The translations under genes were made by a program, and so were the position numbers. A stretch of DNA of 50,785 nucleotides, from assembly GCA_009886115.1 (NCBI GenBank), contig VFJJ01000064.1, positions 1 through 50,785 of the forward strand. Direction: 5' to 3'. Each line of letters starts with the position of its first letter. Position 1 is the stretch's first letter. Below, one piece after another: positions 1-6,499 of the stretch. The DNA comes from Actinomycetota bacterium. Its GTDB lineage: Bacteria; Actinomycetota; Acidimicrobiia; IMCC26256; VFJJ01. The notes beneath the pieces are model-generated. The model was not told the DNA's origin. It did not search any database and saw nothing but the letters and a program-made list of their open reading frames with translations.

Positions 1-1594
1 CGACCTGCACGCCGTCGGCTCGCAGCACCGTGACCCGTAATGTCCCGTCGGCCTTCGCTGACACGGCCGCCAGCGGCACCACCAGGACCGGCCCGTCGGT
101 CGACGCCGCGGCGATCGTGACCCGCAGGTTGGTTCCTAAGAGGCCGTCGGGGATCTCGGTGGCCGGGTCGAGCACCACCTCGTGTTCGAGCCCGCCAGCC
201 GGGCCGGCGACGGGCTGGCCGGCGATCTCGGCCACGACCGCGTCGAACCGGTCGCCGGTCACCTCGACATCGAGCACCGCTACGGCACCTTCTTGTACCA
301 ACGGTCGATCGCCAGCCGAGACCCCGCCCCGGACCTCCAACGACCCGATACTCAAACCCAACAGCGCACCACCCGCGGGGCTCGACGCGCCCCCACCACC
401 CGCTCCGAGAGCACCCGCTTCCGAACCCGTCGGGCCCGCCCCAGCGCCACCACCGACCGACGCCCCGATCACAGCGTTCGACGACGACACCCGCGCCGGC
501 AGCTCCGGCACGAACACCACCTCACCCCGCGGGACGGTCACCCCGGCCGAGACACTCACCAAGAAGTACGACCGTTGCGCCGCCGTCAGCGCAGCCTCCG
601 CATCGACCACACCACGCCGCAACGCGTCCACATCCGGCGGTTCCAACGCCGTCTCGTACGCCAGCTCCGCCAGCCGCACGCCGTCCTCGGCATCAGCCGC
701 CAGGCCAGCCTGCTCACCACCGACCCGGGCCCGATCGACCTCCGCCACAGCCAACGCCTGACGGGCCGCGGAAACCTGCTCCGCTGTCGCCACCGGGTCA
801 GCCACCAGTCGATCGACCTCACGACGAGCTGCGCTCACGGACCCATCCGCCGCCTGGATCGCCCGGGCCGACGTGTCGCGAGCACTGTTCAGGCCCCGCT
901 GGGACTGACCCAACGCCACCTCGGCCTGCGCCACCGCGCCCGGATCGACCTGGCGGCCATCGGCCAGCGCCTCCTGCGCACCGGCCAACGACCGTTCCGC
1001 CGCGTCCACCCCCGCCAACGCCTCCGCCAACTTCACCGTGTCGTCAAGCGAGGACGGCACCGGCTCGAACCCGGCCTCCCGATACCAGGCCGCCACCGCA
1101 GCCTGCGTCCCCGCCCCGAACACGCCGTCTTCGTCGTCGCCGACATCGAACCCCAGACGGGTCAGGCCGTCCTGGAGCTGGGTCACGTCCAGACCGCGGC
1201 TGGCCGGCCCCAACGACCGGTACACCGGCACCAGACCTTCCAGCACCAACACCGGCCGATCCGACACCACCACCAACACGCCACCCTCGACGACTGGATC
1301 GCCCACCCCGACCCGCACATCGGTCACCACCGGCACCGTCTCACCCGACAACAGCGGCGCACCCACATCCACTGCACCCGCCGCGACCACATCACCACGA
1401 AACACGACCACGTCGGTCAGCACGCGGCGCTCCACCAACGCTGTGATCACCGACGGCACCGGAGGCGCCGCATCGGCGGCCGCTTGGTCCGGCGACCTGA
1501 CCCGCTGCCCCGCCTCATACGCCCCGACCGGCACCCCAACCAAGATGAGCGCCGCTATCAACCAGCCGATCCGACTGCGCCAGTTCTTCTTCAC
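1..1594 (-). CDS. HlyD-like periplasmic/extracytoplasmic adaptor with peptidoglycan-binding domain (partial, 3' end outside window)
   Basis: The frame is open from a GTG at 1594 to the window edge (531 codons, no stop). It starts VKKNWRSRIG and has one N-terminal membrane segment (about residues 8-25). Next comes a lipoyl/barrel-sandwich-like half (about 60-125), a peptidoglycan-binding type-1 domain (about 132-176, 'LQDGLTRLGFDVG...DGVFG..T'), a long Ala/Gln/Glu-rich helical stretch (about 186-320) with coiled-coil character, and then the returning beta-rich part. This order is typical of actinobacterial adaptors that partner with MacB-like or other ABC exporters. The partner gene would lie before position 1 and is not visible. 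GAGGG stands about 5 bases before the GTG. An in-frame TTG farther upstream is a weaker alternative. Domain assignment is by eye from the translation; the transported substrate is unknown. Confidence 0.8.
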   Translation of the reverse strand, partial: MKKNWRSRIGWLIAALILVGVPVGAYEAGQRVRSPDQAAADAAPPVPSVITALVERRVLTDVVVFRGDVVAAGAVDVGAPLLSGETVPVVTDVRVGVGDPVVEGGVLVVVSDRPVLVLEGLVPVYRSLGPASRGLDVTQLQDGLTRLGFDVGDDEDGVFGAGTQAAVAAWYREAGFEPVPSSLDDTVKLAEALAGVDAAERSLAGAQEALADGRQVDPGAVAQAEVALGQSQRGLNSARDTSARAIQAADGSVSAARREVDRLVADPVATAEQVSAARQALAVAEVDRARVGGEQAGLAADAEDGVRLAELAYETALEPPDVDALRRGVVDAEAALTAAQRSYFLVSVSAGVTVPRGEVVFVPELPARVSSSNAVIGASVGGGAGAGPTGSEAGALGAGGGGASSPAGGALLGLSIGSLEVRGGVSAGDRPLVQEGAVAVLDVEVTGDRFDAVVAEIAGQPVAGPAGGLEHEVVLDPATEIPDGLLGTNLRVTIAAASTDGPVLVVPLAAVSAKADGTLRVTVLRADGVQV

Positions 1595-1999
1595 TGTGCC
1601 CTCGGCTCCGTCCGATGTCTCCGAAAAATCTGTTGCCGCCAGATGACGATGAGCGCTCGCCAAGCGCTTGCGTCACCGCTCTCTGAACGCGCGGTATCAG
1701 GGGTTTCCCGGGGGCTGCGAAACTCAACGTGGCGCGCGTTTGCCCATGGATGCCGAGACCGGATGACGCCGGAATAGTAATTGTACCATGTAACCAAGTG
1801 GGCTCGTAGCAAAAGAAAGATCTGTCGTCATCCTACAAGTTATATGATTGAAGTGGCATGAATGAGTGCGTGTACCACGGTTGACCGCCTTGAACTCCTG
1901 TGTCTCGAACTTTAACAATCAGCGTCAAGCTGAATGTTGGGCGTTTCGGTCTAAAGCGATGCCGGCAAGGCTGCTGGAATCAGATTCTGGTGTGGCCGA
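1595..1999. other. 405-base intergenic region, AT-richer than its surroundings
   Basis: No convincing gene is seen. About 1770-1930 is clearly AT-richer than the flanks and should hold the promoter of the adaptor gene on the minus strand. It also contains the 3' untranslated part of the crystallin gene. The base composition change fits foreign or regulatory DNA. Confidence 0.6.
1780..1788 (-). promoter_or_regulatory. possible extended -10 promoter element for the adaptor gene
   Basis: On the minus strand this reads TGGTACAAT, a TGn extension plus a hexamer one base from TATAAT. No good -35 box is seen 16-18 bases upstream, so the call rests on the extended -10 alone. It would give a leader of about 180 bases. 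Confidence 0.3.
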
Positions 2000-2536
2000 C
2001 TATGAGATGTAGATGCTGCTGATCCGGTTGTCCCAGCCGCCGAGCATGGTGGGCGATTGGATGTTGGCGTTGGTGTTGCCGGGGTAGACGGATCCGCTGC
2101 CGTTGGCGCCGTCGTAGAAGATGCTGCTGCACGGCCCGACCTTGTAGCTGCTGGTCACATTGTCGAACCCGTAGGGCGACAGGTTCGTGTAGACCTGCTG
2201 GGTGGACAGTTGGAGGAGGCTACCCGTATAACTGGTGCCGGAGTAGAGCCTCAGAGTGCCAGAACAGGTCGCCTGGATCACCACGCCGCTACTGACCCTC
2301 GACGCCTGCGTGTTGGCGTCCATCTCCGCTTCGGTCCGGTAACACGTCGTGGTCGTCCCGTTGCTCGTACAGGCCTTGGCGTCACCCCAACCGCCCCGGA
2401 GATCGATCGTGGCCCCTTCGAAACTCGCCAGCGACGGGTTGGGTTTGGGGGCCGCGCCCGCGCTCCCGACGAACGGGACCGCTACCAGGCCCAACATCAC
2501 GGTTGCGAGGATCGTGATTCGAGTCGTGCGCTTCAT
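2000..2536 (-). CDS. secreted beta/gamma-crystallin-like protein
   Basis: 178 residues from the ATG at 2536, chosen because AGGAGA lies 5 bases upstream; an ATG at 2551 overlaps the previous stop but has no such site. Residues 1-29 are a signal peptide (MKR start, hydrophobic core, AGA-A cleavage region), so the protein is exported. The C-terminal half has two Greek-key-like segments around 'LRLYSGTSYTGSLL' and 'SSIFYDGANGSGSVY'. They are followed by D125-N-V-T-S-S130 and D169-N-R-I-S-S174, both matching the N/D-N/D-x-x-S/T-S calcium-binding signature of beta/gamma-crystallins. Four cysteines (56, 65, 91, 136) could form disulphides. It is the last gene after a sigma factor and a membrane protein, so it may be an output of that signalling pair. 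Its function is not known. Confidence 0.75.
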   Translation of the reverse strand: MKRTTRITILATVMLGLVAVPFVGSAGAAPKPNPSLASFEGATIDLRGGWGDAKACTSNGTTTTCYRTEAEMDANTQASRVSSGVVIQATCSGTLRLYSGTSYTGSLLQLSTQQVYTNLSPYGFDNVTSSYKVGPCSSIFYDGANGSGSVYPGNTNANIQSPTMLGGWDNRISSIYIS

Positions 2537-2547
2537 TGGTTCTCCTG

Positions 2548-3312
2548 TCATGGTTGGGGACCGACGCCGATGAACACCGAACGCTGCGACGAGTCAACAC
2601 CGACAAGAGCGCAGATATCCGTCGGGTTGAGCTGCGGGTTCTCCTGCACCTGCCAGCCGTCGAGCTCAAGCTCTGCGATCAGCTCCCGAGCCAAGGCCAC
2701 AGCTTCTGACTGAGCGATACACGAGCTACCAGCAGCTTGGACGAGACGGTCCTGAAGCTCGATCACCGCTTGTGCTTCGGGTGAAAGCTCGAGCACGGCC
2801 GGGTCGAGCCCGAGGGTCTCGCAGACCTCGACCGAATCGCCAGGGAACACCTCGACCGCGCTCGACACACCGACGCACGCGACCAGCGGTGGTGGCGCCT
2901 CGACGTCGATCGTGTCGAAACGGCCCTCGACCCATACCGTCGCGCACCGTCCGATCGGGTCGGGACCCGGCTCGATGACGACGATCTCGCTGTCGAGACG
3001 TGCCTCAGCTCGACAGGCCACCCCGCTCTCGGGCCGGGACGATTCCCGACCCGCGACCAGCGCGACCGCCACACCCGCGGACGAGACGAGCAGCACACCG
3101 ACCCCGACCAGAATCACCCGTCGATGACGGGCCTTCCATGCCCGTCGACGCACCGAACGGCCGTCGGGATCGGTCGCGGTTATCCGGGCGATCAACTCGT
3201 CCAGGTCATAGGAACGCGGCGGAGGCCAATCCCCGCTGGCGAGCGGGTCGGCTCGACGGATCGCGTCGATGATGTCCCAGCCTTCAGGCCGGTCCGGTGA
3301 CTTGTGGCTCAT
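2548..3312 (-). CDS. single-pass membrane protein, probable anti-sigma factor
   Basis: 254 residues. The ATG at 3312 overlaps the stop of the upstream sigma-factor gene in an ATGA junction, which decides the start over a longer frame to 3381. The N-terminal 65 residues are hydrophilic and basic near the membrane (cytoplasmic side expected), residues 66-88 form one membrane segment, and 89-254 would lie outside. The outer part has six cysteines (100, 123, 146, 164, 198, 234), consistent with a disulphide-bonded sensor domain. I do not recognise a named anti-sigma domain. The role is inferred from translational coupling to an ECF-like sigma factor and from the topology. It could instead be a structural or lipid-linked surface protein. 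Confidence 0.6.
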   Translation of the reverse strand: MSHKSPDRPEGWDIIDAIRRADPLASGDWPPPRSYDLDELIARITATDPDGRSVRRRAWKARHRRVILVGVGVLLVSSAGVAVALVAGRESSRPESGVACRAEARLDSEIVVIEPGPDPIGRCATVWVEGRFDTIDVEAPPPLVACVGVSSAVEVFPGDSVEVCETLGLDPAVLELSPEAQAVIELQDRLVQAAGSSCIAQSEAVALARELIAELELDGWQVQENPQLNPTDICALVGVDSSQRSVFIGVGPQP

Positions 3313-3836
3313 CGCTCGGCCACCTCGCGGACACGCCGATACGCACGCGAAACTCGTTTGCGAGCCGCGACCGGGCTGCAACCGAGTATCACCGCCAGTT
3401 CCTCGGCCGAGAACCCGTCCCGCACCACCGCGAGCAATACCTGACGGTCACCCTCGTCCAGGCGGGCCAACGTCCGATCGACCAGCTCACGTTCGTCAAC
3501 CTCGTCAAACCCGTCCCGATCATGCATCGAGGCGGTATTCGCGTTCCGGTCGCGGATGAACCGGGCTTCGTGTGTCATGCGACGGCTCGTGGCTCGGAGC
3601 TGATTGCCATGCGTCTGGTACGCGACCCGACACAACCAGGCATGCCGGAACGACTCCGGCACCTCGTTGAGCACATGATCGAACCGGCGCCAAGCGACCA
3701 GCAGAACACCCTGAACAATGTCGTCGATCTCCGAGCCGTAGCACCTGCGCGCCACGAACCCGCGTAGACCTGGCTCGTGCTTCCTCACGAACCCGGTGTA
3801 CTGGCAGAAACGCTCGGCTGGATCGACAGAACTCAT
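3309..3836 (-). CDS. ECF-like RNA polymerase sigma factor (sigma-70 family)
   Basis: 175 residues from ATG 3836, preceded by GAGGGAAAC. Region 2 is visible around residues 23-85, with 'SEIDDIVQGVLLVAWRRFD' matching the core-binding/-10 helix pattern. Region 4 spans about 120-172, with 'LDEGDRQVLLAVVRDGFSAE' then a helix-turn-helix 'ELAVILGCSPVAARKRVSRA'. Regions 1 and 3 are absent, as in group 4 (ECF) sigma factors. It overlaps the next gene by four bases. Its Shine-Dalgarno sequence is the 3' arm of a long hairpin (see 3837-3874), so translation is likely controlled. Target promoters are unknown; self-regulation is plausible. Confidence 0.85.
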   Translation of the reverse strand: MSSVDPAERFCQYTGFVRKHEPGLRGFVARRCYGSEIDDIVQGVLLVAWRRFDHVLNEVPESFRHAWLCRVAYQTHGNQLRATSRRMTHEARFIRDRNANTASMHDRDGFDEVDERELVDRTLARLDEGDRQVLLAVVRDGFSAEELAVILGCSPVAARKRVSRAYRRVREVAER

Positions 3837-3874
3837 GTTTCCCTCAGCTGGAATATGTCCGGCTGAGCGGAAAC
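3837..3874 (-). promoter_or_regulatory. mRNA hairpin burying the sigma-factor Shine-Dalgarno sequence
   Basis: In the minus-strand transcript GTTTCCGCTCAGC (3874-3862) pairs with GCTGAGGGAAAC (3848-3837): 12 base pairs with one bulged G. Three more pairs form inside after one mismatch, leaving a 5-base loop. The stem ends directly at the ATG at 3836 and contains the whole GAGGG. Pairing is read directly; the regulatory role (thermometer, riboswitch-like or protein-bound element) is inference. The same dyad could instead be a DNA operator. Confidence 0.55.
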
Positions 3875-4014
3875 TGTGACACCCCACCTCGAGAAACCAC
3901 CAGACGTGGAGGTGGCGTGGCCGCTGAGGGAAACGGTGCGGCCACGCCACCAGAGAACCACCCATCAGGGCAGGACTCCACCCCATACATGTCCGACACA
4001 CGCCAAACTGTGAC
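3871..4014. repeat. 10-bp direct repeat AAACTGTGAC in the sigma-factor leader
   Basis: AAACTGTGAC occurs at 3871-3880 and again at 4005-4014 (GTCACAGTTT on the sigma-gene strand). A pair of identical sites upstream of a sigma gene could be binding sites for a regulator or part of repeated promoters. No classical ECF -35 GGAAC plus -10 pair is seen on the right strand. Confidence 0.35.
3911..3951 (-). promoter_or_regulatory. 14-bp perfect inverted repeat whose loop is a second anti-Shine-Dalgarno copy
   Basis: The arms at 3911-3924 and 3938-3951 are perfect over 14 bp around a 13-base loop. In the sigma-factor transcript the loop holds GTTTCCCTCA, which with the next two bases is perfectly complementary (12 bases) to the sigma Shine-Dalgarno region GCTGAGGGAAAC. 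There is no U-tract, so a terminator is unlikely. Confidence 0.5.
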
Positions 4015-4169
4015 CGACCCGGGCCCGAACAACCGCTCAGCCTGAACCGCAGTGGGACCTCGGAGCCACAATCGGGCTCCCCCTTCAGGGCAACCACATG
4101 CCGGCAAGCGACGGTTCCTCGTCACAGACGGACCGACTCGAGCAGCCGCCGTCGACCTCGCGGCCGTCG

Positions 4170-4680
4170 ACCAAGCGGCCGACGACAAGCCGTTCGCCAG
4201 CGTCGGCGCTGTACATCGGCGCGATCACGCTCACCGCGCTGGCGCCGGCCGACATCCGGGCGCGCGACGCCATGTCGCTGCACATGTCGAAGCGGTGGGG
4301 CGACGAACCGCTGGCGTCCCGCCACGGTGCGCACGACGCACCGGATGCTGCGCCGGACATTGCACGACTCGGTCCAGTGGGAAGTTCGCCGGCCGCAAAC
4401 CCGTGCCAGGCGGTGATCGAGCCGGGGCGGAACCAGGTGGAGATCCCGGGCTGGGACGCCGAGCAGACGCGGGCGTTCCTGGCACGTCGAACGTGGTCGG
4501 CTCGCTGCGACGGGGCCGCTGTTGGTGGCCACCGGCATGCGAAGGCCACCACACTGCGGCACCCCTCGCACTCGGTGGTGGTGCCGGGGGTTGCATCCGA
4601 ACGTGGTGCGCCTCTGCCATTCCTCGATCGCGATCACGCTCGACGCGGAAAGCCACCTGCTCCCGTCGATGCAAAGGTGA
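4170..4680 (+). pseudogene. decayed tyrosine recombinase (integrase) remnant
   Basis: Pieces of an actinobacterial integrase appear in order but in different frames. About 4190-4250 gives 'IGAITLTALAPADIRA' (core-binding domain). About 4310-4400 gives 'PATVRTTHRMLRRTLHDSV'. About 4437-4490 gives 'EIPGWDAEQTRAFLARR'. About 4519-4547 gives 'LLVATGMRR'. About 4594-4677 gives 'HPNVVRLCHSSIAITLD', then a degraded C-terminus and stop at 4680. Several frameshifts are needed. The segment between 'TGMRR' and 'HPNVV', which should hold most of the catalytic domain, is deleted, and the nucleophile Tyr position ('TYSH' in relatives) reads Ala-Glu-Ser-His. It is clearly non-functional. It is a relic of an earlier integration next to the intact integrase. 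Confidence 0.7.
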
Positions 4681-4818
4681 CCCCGCAGCAGACCTGGGAC
4701 AAGGCCGTAGACGGGAGTCGATCCATTGCACCAGGCCGTCGAGCGTGATCGTGTTGGGCGGCGAGCCGTACCGGCTGTGAGACCAAGGCCGCCTCGGCGA
4801 CGAGGAAGTCGCCGGCAG

Positions 4819-4840
4819 TTGCCAATCCGTTTGCCAATCC
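4819..4840. repeat. 10-bp direct repeat TTGCCAATCC, period 12
   Basis: TTGCCAATCC occurs at 4819-4828 and 4831-4840, in the roughly 270-base gene-free stretch between the integrase relic and the intact integrase. Nothing else coding is seen between 4681 and 4948. Confidence 0.5.
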
Positions 4841-4912
4841 ACTGGCCGGAGTCAAACGGACTGACGTGCACCGCGCGGATGATCGCACCTACGCTGAGCT
4901 GCGGAAACGTCA

Positions 4913-4932
4913 GTAATGTCATGTGACATTAC
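4913..4932. promoter_or_regulatory. 9-bp-arm palindrome just downstream of the integrase
   Basis: GTAATGTCA-TG-TGACATTAC is a perfect dyad apart from its 2-base centre, in locally AT-rich sequence 17 bases past the integrase stop. It resembles an operator for a dimeric repressor or an accessory recombination site. As a hairpin it lacks a U-tract. Confidence 0.4.
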
Positions 4933-4948
4933 GCCAGCGCTCACCCGC

Positions 4949-6148
4949 TCAAGGTGGAGGAGCGTCCTTCTGCGACAATCCGGGACTCATGAGGGCGGGT
5001 TTGCCGAGGAGGCGGTTCCAGGCTTCGATGGCGTGGGGGAGTGATGGGCGGACGGGGTGGCGGTAGCCCTGGGTGGTGCGGGTGTCGACGTGGCCGGCGA
5101 GGTCGGCGACCTTGACAAGGTCGTCGAGCTGGTCGGCGACGAGGGAGACGAATGAGTGTCGGAGCTCGTAGGTGGTCCAGTCGGTTCCGAGGCCGGACCT
5201 CTCGCAGAGCGCCTTGAACGCATCGCGAAGGTTCCCGAGCAGGTAGGGCGTTCCGTTGCGGGTGCAGAACACGAAGCCCTCGGTGCTGAAGTAGCCGATC
5301 ATCTGCATCTCGTCACGGTGACGATGGAGGGCCGCGACCAAGAGCGGGTGGAGGCCGATGGTGCGGCGTCCCCTTTCGGTCTTGGGTGCGGCCTGGCCGA
5401 CGTACCTGTGAGCAAGCTCCTGGGCGCGTTCGGCGACGGTGATCGAGGGTTCGGCCGAGTCGATGTCGACGAACGGCCATCGGAGGCCGGCGAGCTCGCC
5501 CGGTCGCAGTCCGCACATGAGGCCGGTGATCCACATCGCCGGAGTGGACGATGCCGGGATGCCCCGGGTGAGCAGGGCCTGGGCTTGCACAATGGTCAGC
5601 GACTTGCGTGGCTTCGCGGGACGGGCGACTGGTAGCAGCACCGTCGTGGCAGGGTTCGTCTTGATCACGCGTTGGCGGACGGCGTGCTGGCAGGCATGGT
5701 TCGTGTACAGCCAGACGCGATCGACCGTGCTCGTTGACAGGCCTGACGCGGCCATCTTCTGGAAGGGCTGCTCGAGGCGCGCCGTGGAGGTTCGGTCGAC
5801 CCGGAGGCCGCCGATCGTCGCACGGACATGAACGTCGAGGAGTGTCCGGGCGTTGGCGATCGTGCTCGGGGACTTCTCGCGGGCGTGACGTGTACGACTC
5901 GTCGACGAGACGCTCGGACAGCCGGCGTCGAGCCACCCGTCGATCACCTGCTCGAAGGTCGCGAGGCGTTCACGGCGGGGCTCAACTGTGGCGCCGGTGG
6001 CTCGCAGCGTAACGAGATCGTCGAGATCCTTCTGGGCGTCACGCTTGGAGACCCGCTCGACCTTGCGGCGCGAGCCGTCAGGGAACCGGACCCAGGCCAT
6101 CCACCGCTGCGCGCCCTCGTTCCACCGCACCGTCGGCCGTTGCGCCAT
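4949..6148 (-). CDS. site-specific tyrosine recombinase (phage-type integrase)
   Basis: 399 residues from ATG 6148, preceded by AAGGGGG 6 bases upstream. Longer frames run into the tRNA and are not credible. The N-terminal Arm-type DNA-binding part starts 'MAQRPTVRWNEGAQRW', with a core-binding domain around 62-165. The catalytic domain spans about 180-385 with R215 ('CGLRPGELAGLRW'), K256, the box 'TYELRHSF' (R330, H331; the usual first His is Tyr327, a common variant), H353 ('AGH') and nucleophile Y362 ('GYRH'). All key residues are present, so it is probably active. It lies 137 bases from the 3' end of tRNA-Ala on the same strand, the standard arrangement for an integrase that uses a tRNA 3' end as attachment site. 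The element it mobilises would extend toward and past position 1. Confidence 0.9.
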   Translation of the reverse strand: MAQRPTVRWNEGAQRWMAWVRFPDGSRRKVERVSKRDAQKDLDDLVTLRATGATVEPRRERLATFEQVIDGWLDAGCPSVSSTSRTRHAREKSPSTIANARTLLDVHVRATIGGLRVDRTSTARLEQPFQKMAASGLSTSTVDRVWLYTNHACQHAVRQRVIKTNPATTVLLPVARPAKPRKSLTIVQAQALLTRGIPASSTPAMWITGLMCGLRPGELAGLRWPFVDIDSAEPSITVAERAQELAHRYVGQAAPKTERGRRTIGLHPLLVAALHRHRDEMQMIGYFSTEGFVFCTRNGTPYLLGNLRDAFKALCERSGLGTDWTTYELRHSFVSLVADQLDDLVKVADLAGHVDTRTTQGYRHPVRPSLPHAIEAWNRLLGKPALMSPGLSQKDAPPP

Positions 6149-6204
6149 GCCAGGCCCCCTTCTGAGCTGGGTCGACAGAGCGCCGACGGAGCCAGCGGGC
6201 GAAA

Positions 6205-6228
6205 GGCTACGTCCAAACCGGCTACGTC
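6205..6228. repeat. 9-bp direct repeat GGCTACGTC, period 15
   Basis: Copies at 6205-6213 and 6220-6228 lie between the integrase start and the tRNA, where arm-type integrase sites or an excisionase site would be expected. The function is inferred only from location. Confidence 0.4.
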
Positions 6229-6245
6229 GCGGGTCGGGACGCGGG

Positions 6246-6280
6246 AAACCCCAGGCCAGATGAGCTCTGGCCTGGGGTTT
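6246..6280. terminator. strong bidirectional terminator hairpin after tRNA-Ala
   Basis: A 15-bp perfect stem (6246-6260 with 6266-6280) surrounds a 5-base loop and is flanked by short T/A runs. It starts 6 bases after the tRNA 3' end on the minus strand, so it most likely ends the tRNA transcript and insulates the integrase from it. Confidence 0.8.
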
Positions 6281-6285
6281 TGGTG

Positions 6286-6358
6286 TGGAGCTGAGGAGCT
6301 TCGAACTCCCTACCTCTTGCATGCCATGCAAGCGCTCTACCCACTGAGCTACAGCCCC
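6286..6358 (-). tRNA. tRNA-Ala (GGC anticodon)
   Basis: The 73-base cloverleaf reads GGGGCTG acceptor (one G-U), D stem GCTC/GAGC, anticodon stem CTTGC/GCAAG with loop ATGGCAT (anticodon GGC), a 5-base variable loop, T stem GGGAG/CTCCT with loop TTCGAAG, and discriminator A. CCA is not encoded. It reads alanine codon GCC. It is the likely attachment site of the island carried by the adjacent integrase. Confidence 0.95.
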
Positions 6359-6371
6359 ATGCGCGGGCAGG

Positions 6372-6377
6372 ACTCTA
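6372..6377 (-). promoter_or_regulatory. probable -10 box of the tRNA-Ala promoter
   Basis: On the minus strand TGCTAGAGT is an extended -10 (TGn-TAGAGT), with a start site expected about 7 bases before the tRNA 5' end. The -35 (around TCGATC) is weak. Confidence 0.4.
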
Positions 6378-6499
6378 GCAAACCGCTGCACCAGATCGAG
6401 ATCGACCTCGGAGCCCCAGGCATCGGGATTCGGCGGGGTCGCCCTGACGGCGGCTCAATCGAACGCTGGGGCTCGAGGGGCGGCCGGTAGATTGGTCAC

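Noticed and set aside
4231-4922. minus-strand open frames opposite the integrase relic
   Set aside because: The plus strand carries recognisable integrase fragments, while the minus frames show no conserved motif and are Arg/Pro-rich shadows.
6149-6391. N-terminal extension of the integrase through the tRNA
   Set aside because: The added residues are a translation of the tRNA-Ala and its terminator; the ATG at 6148 has a good ribosome-binding site.
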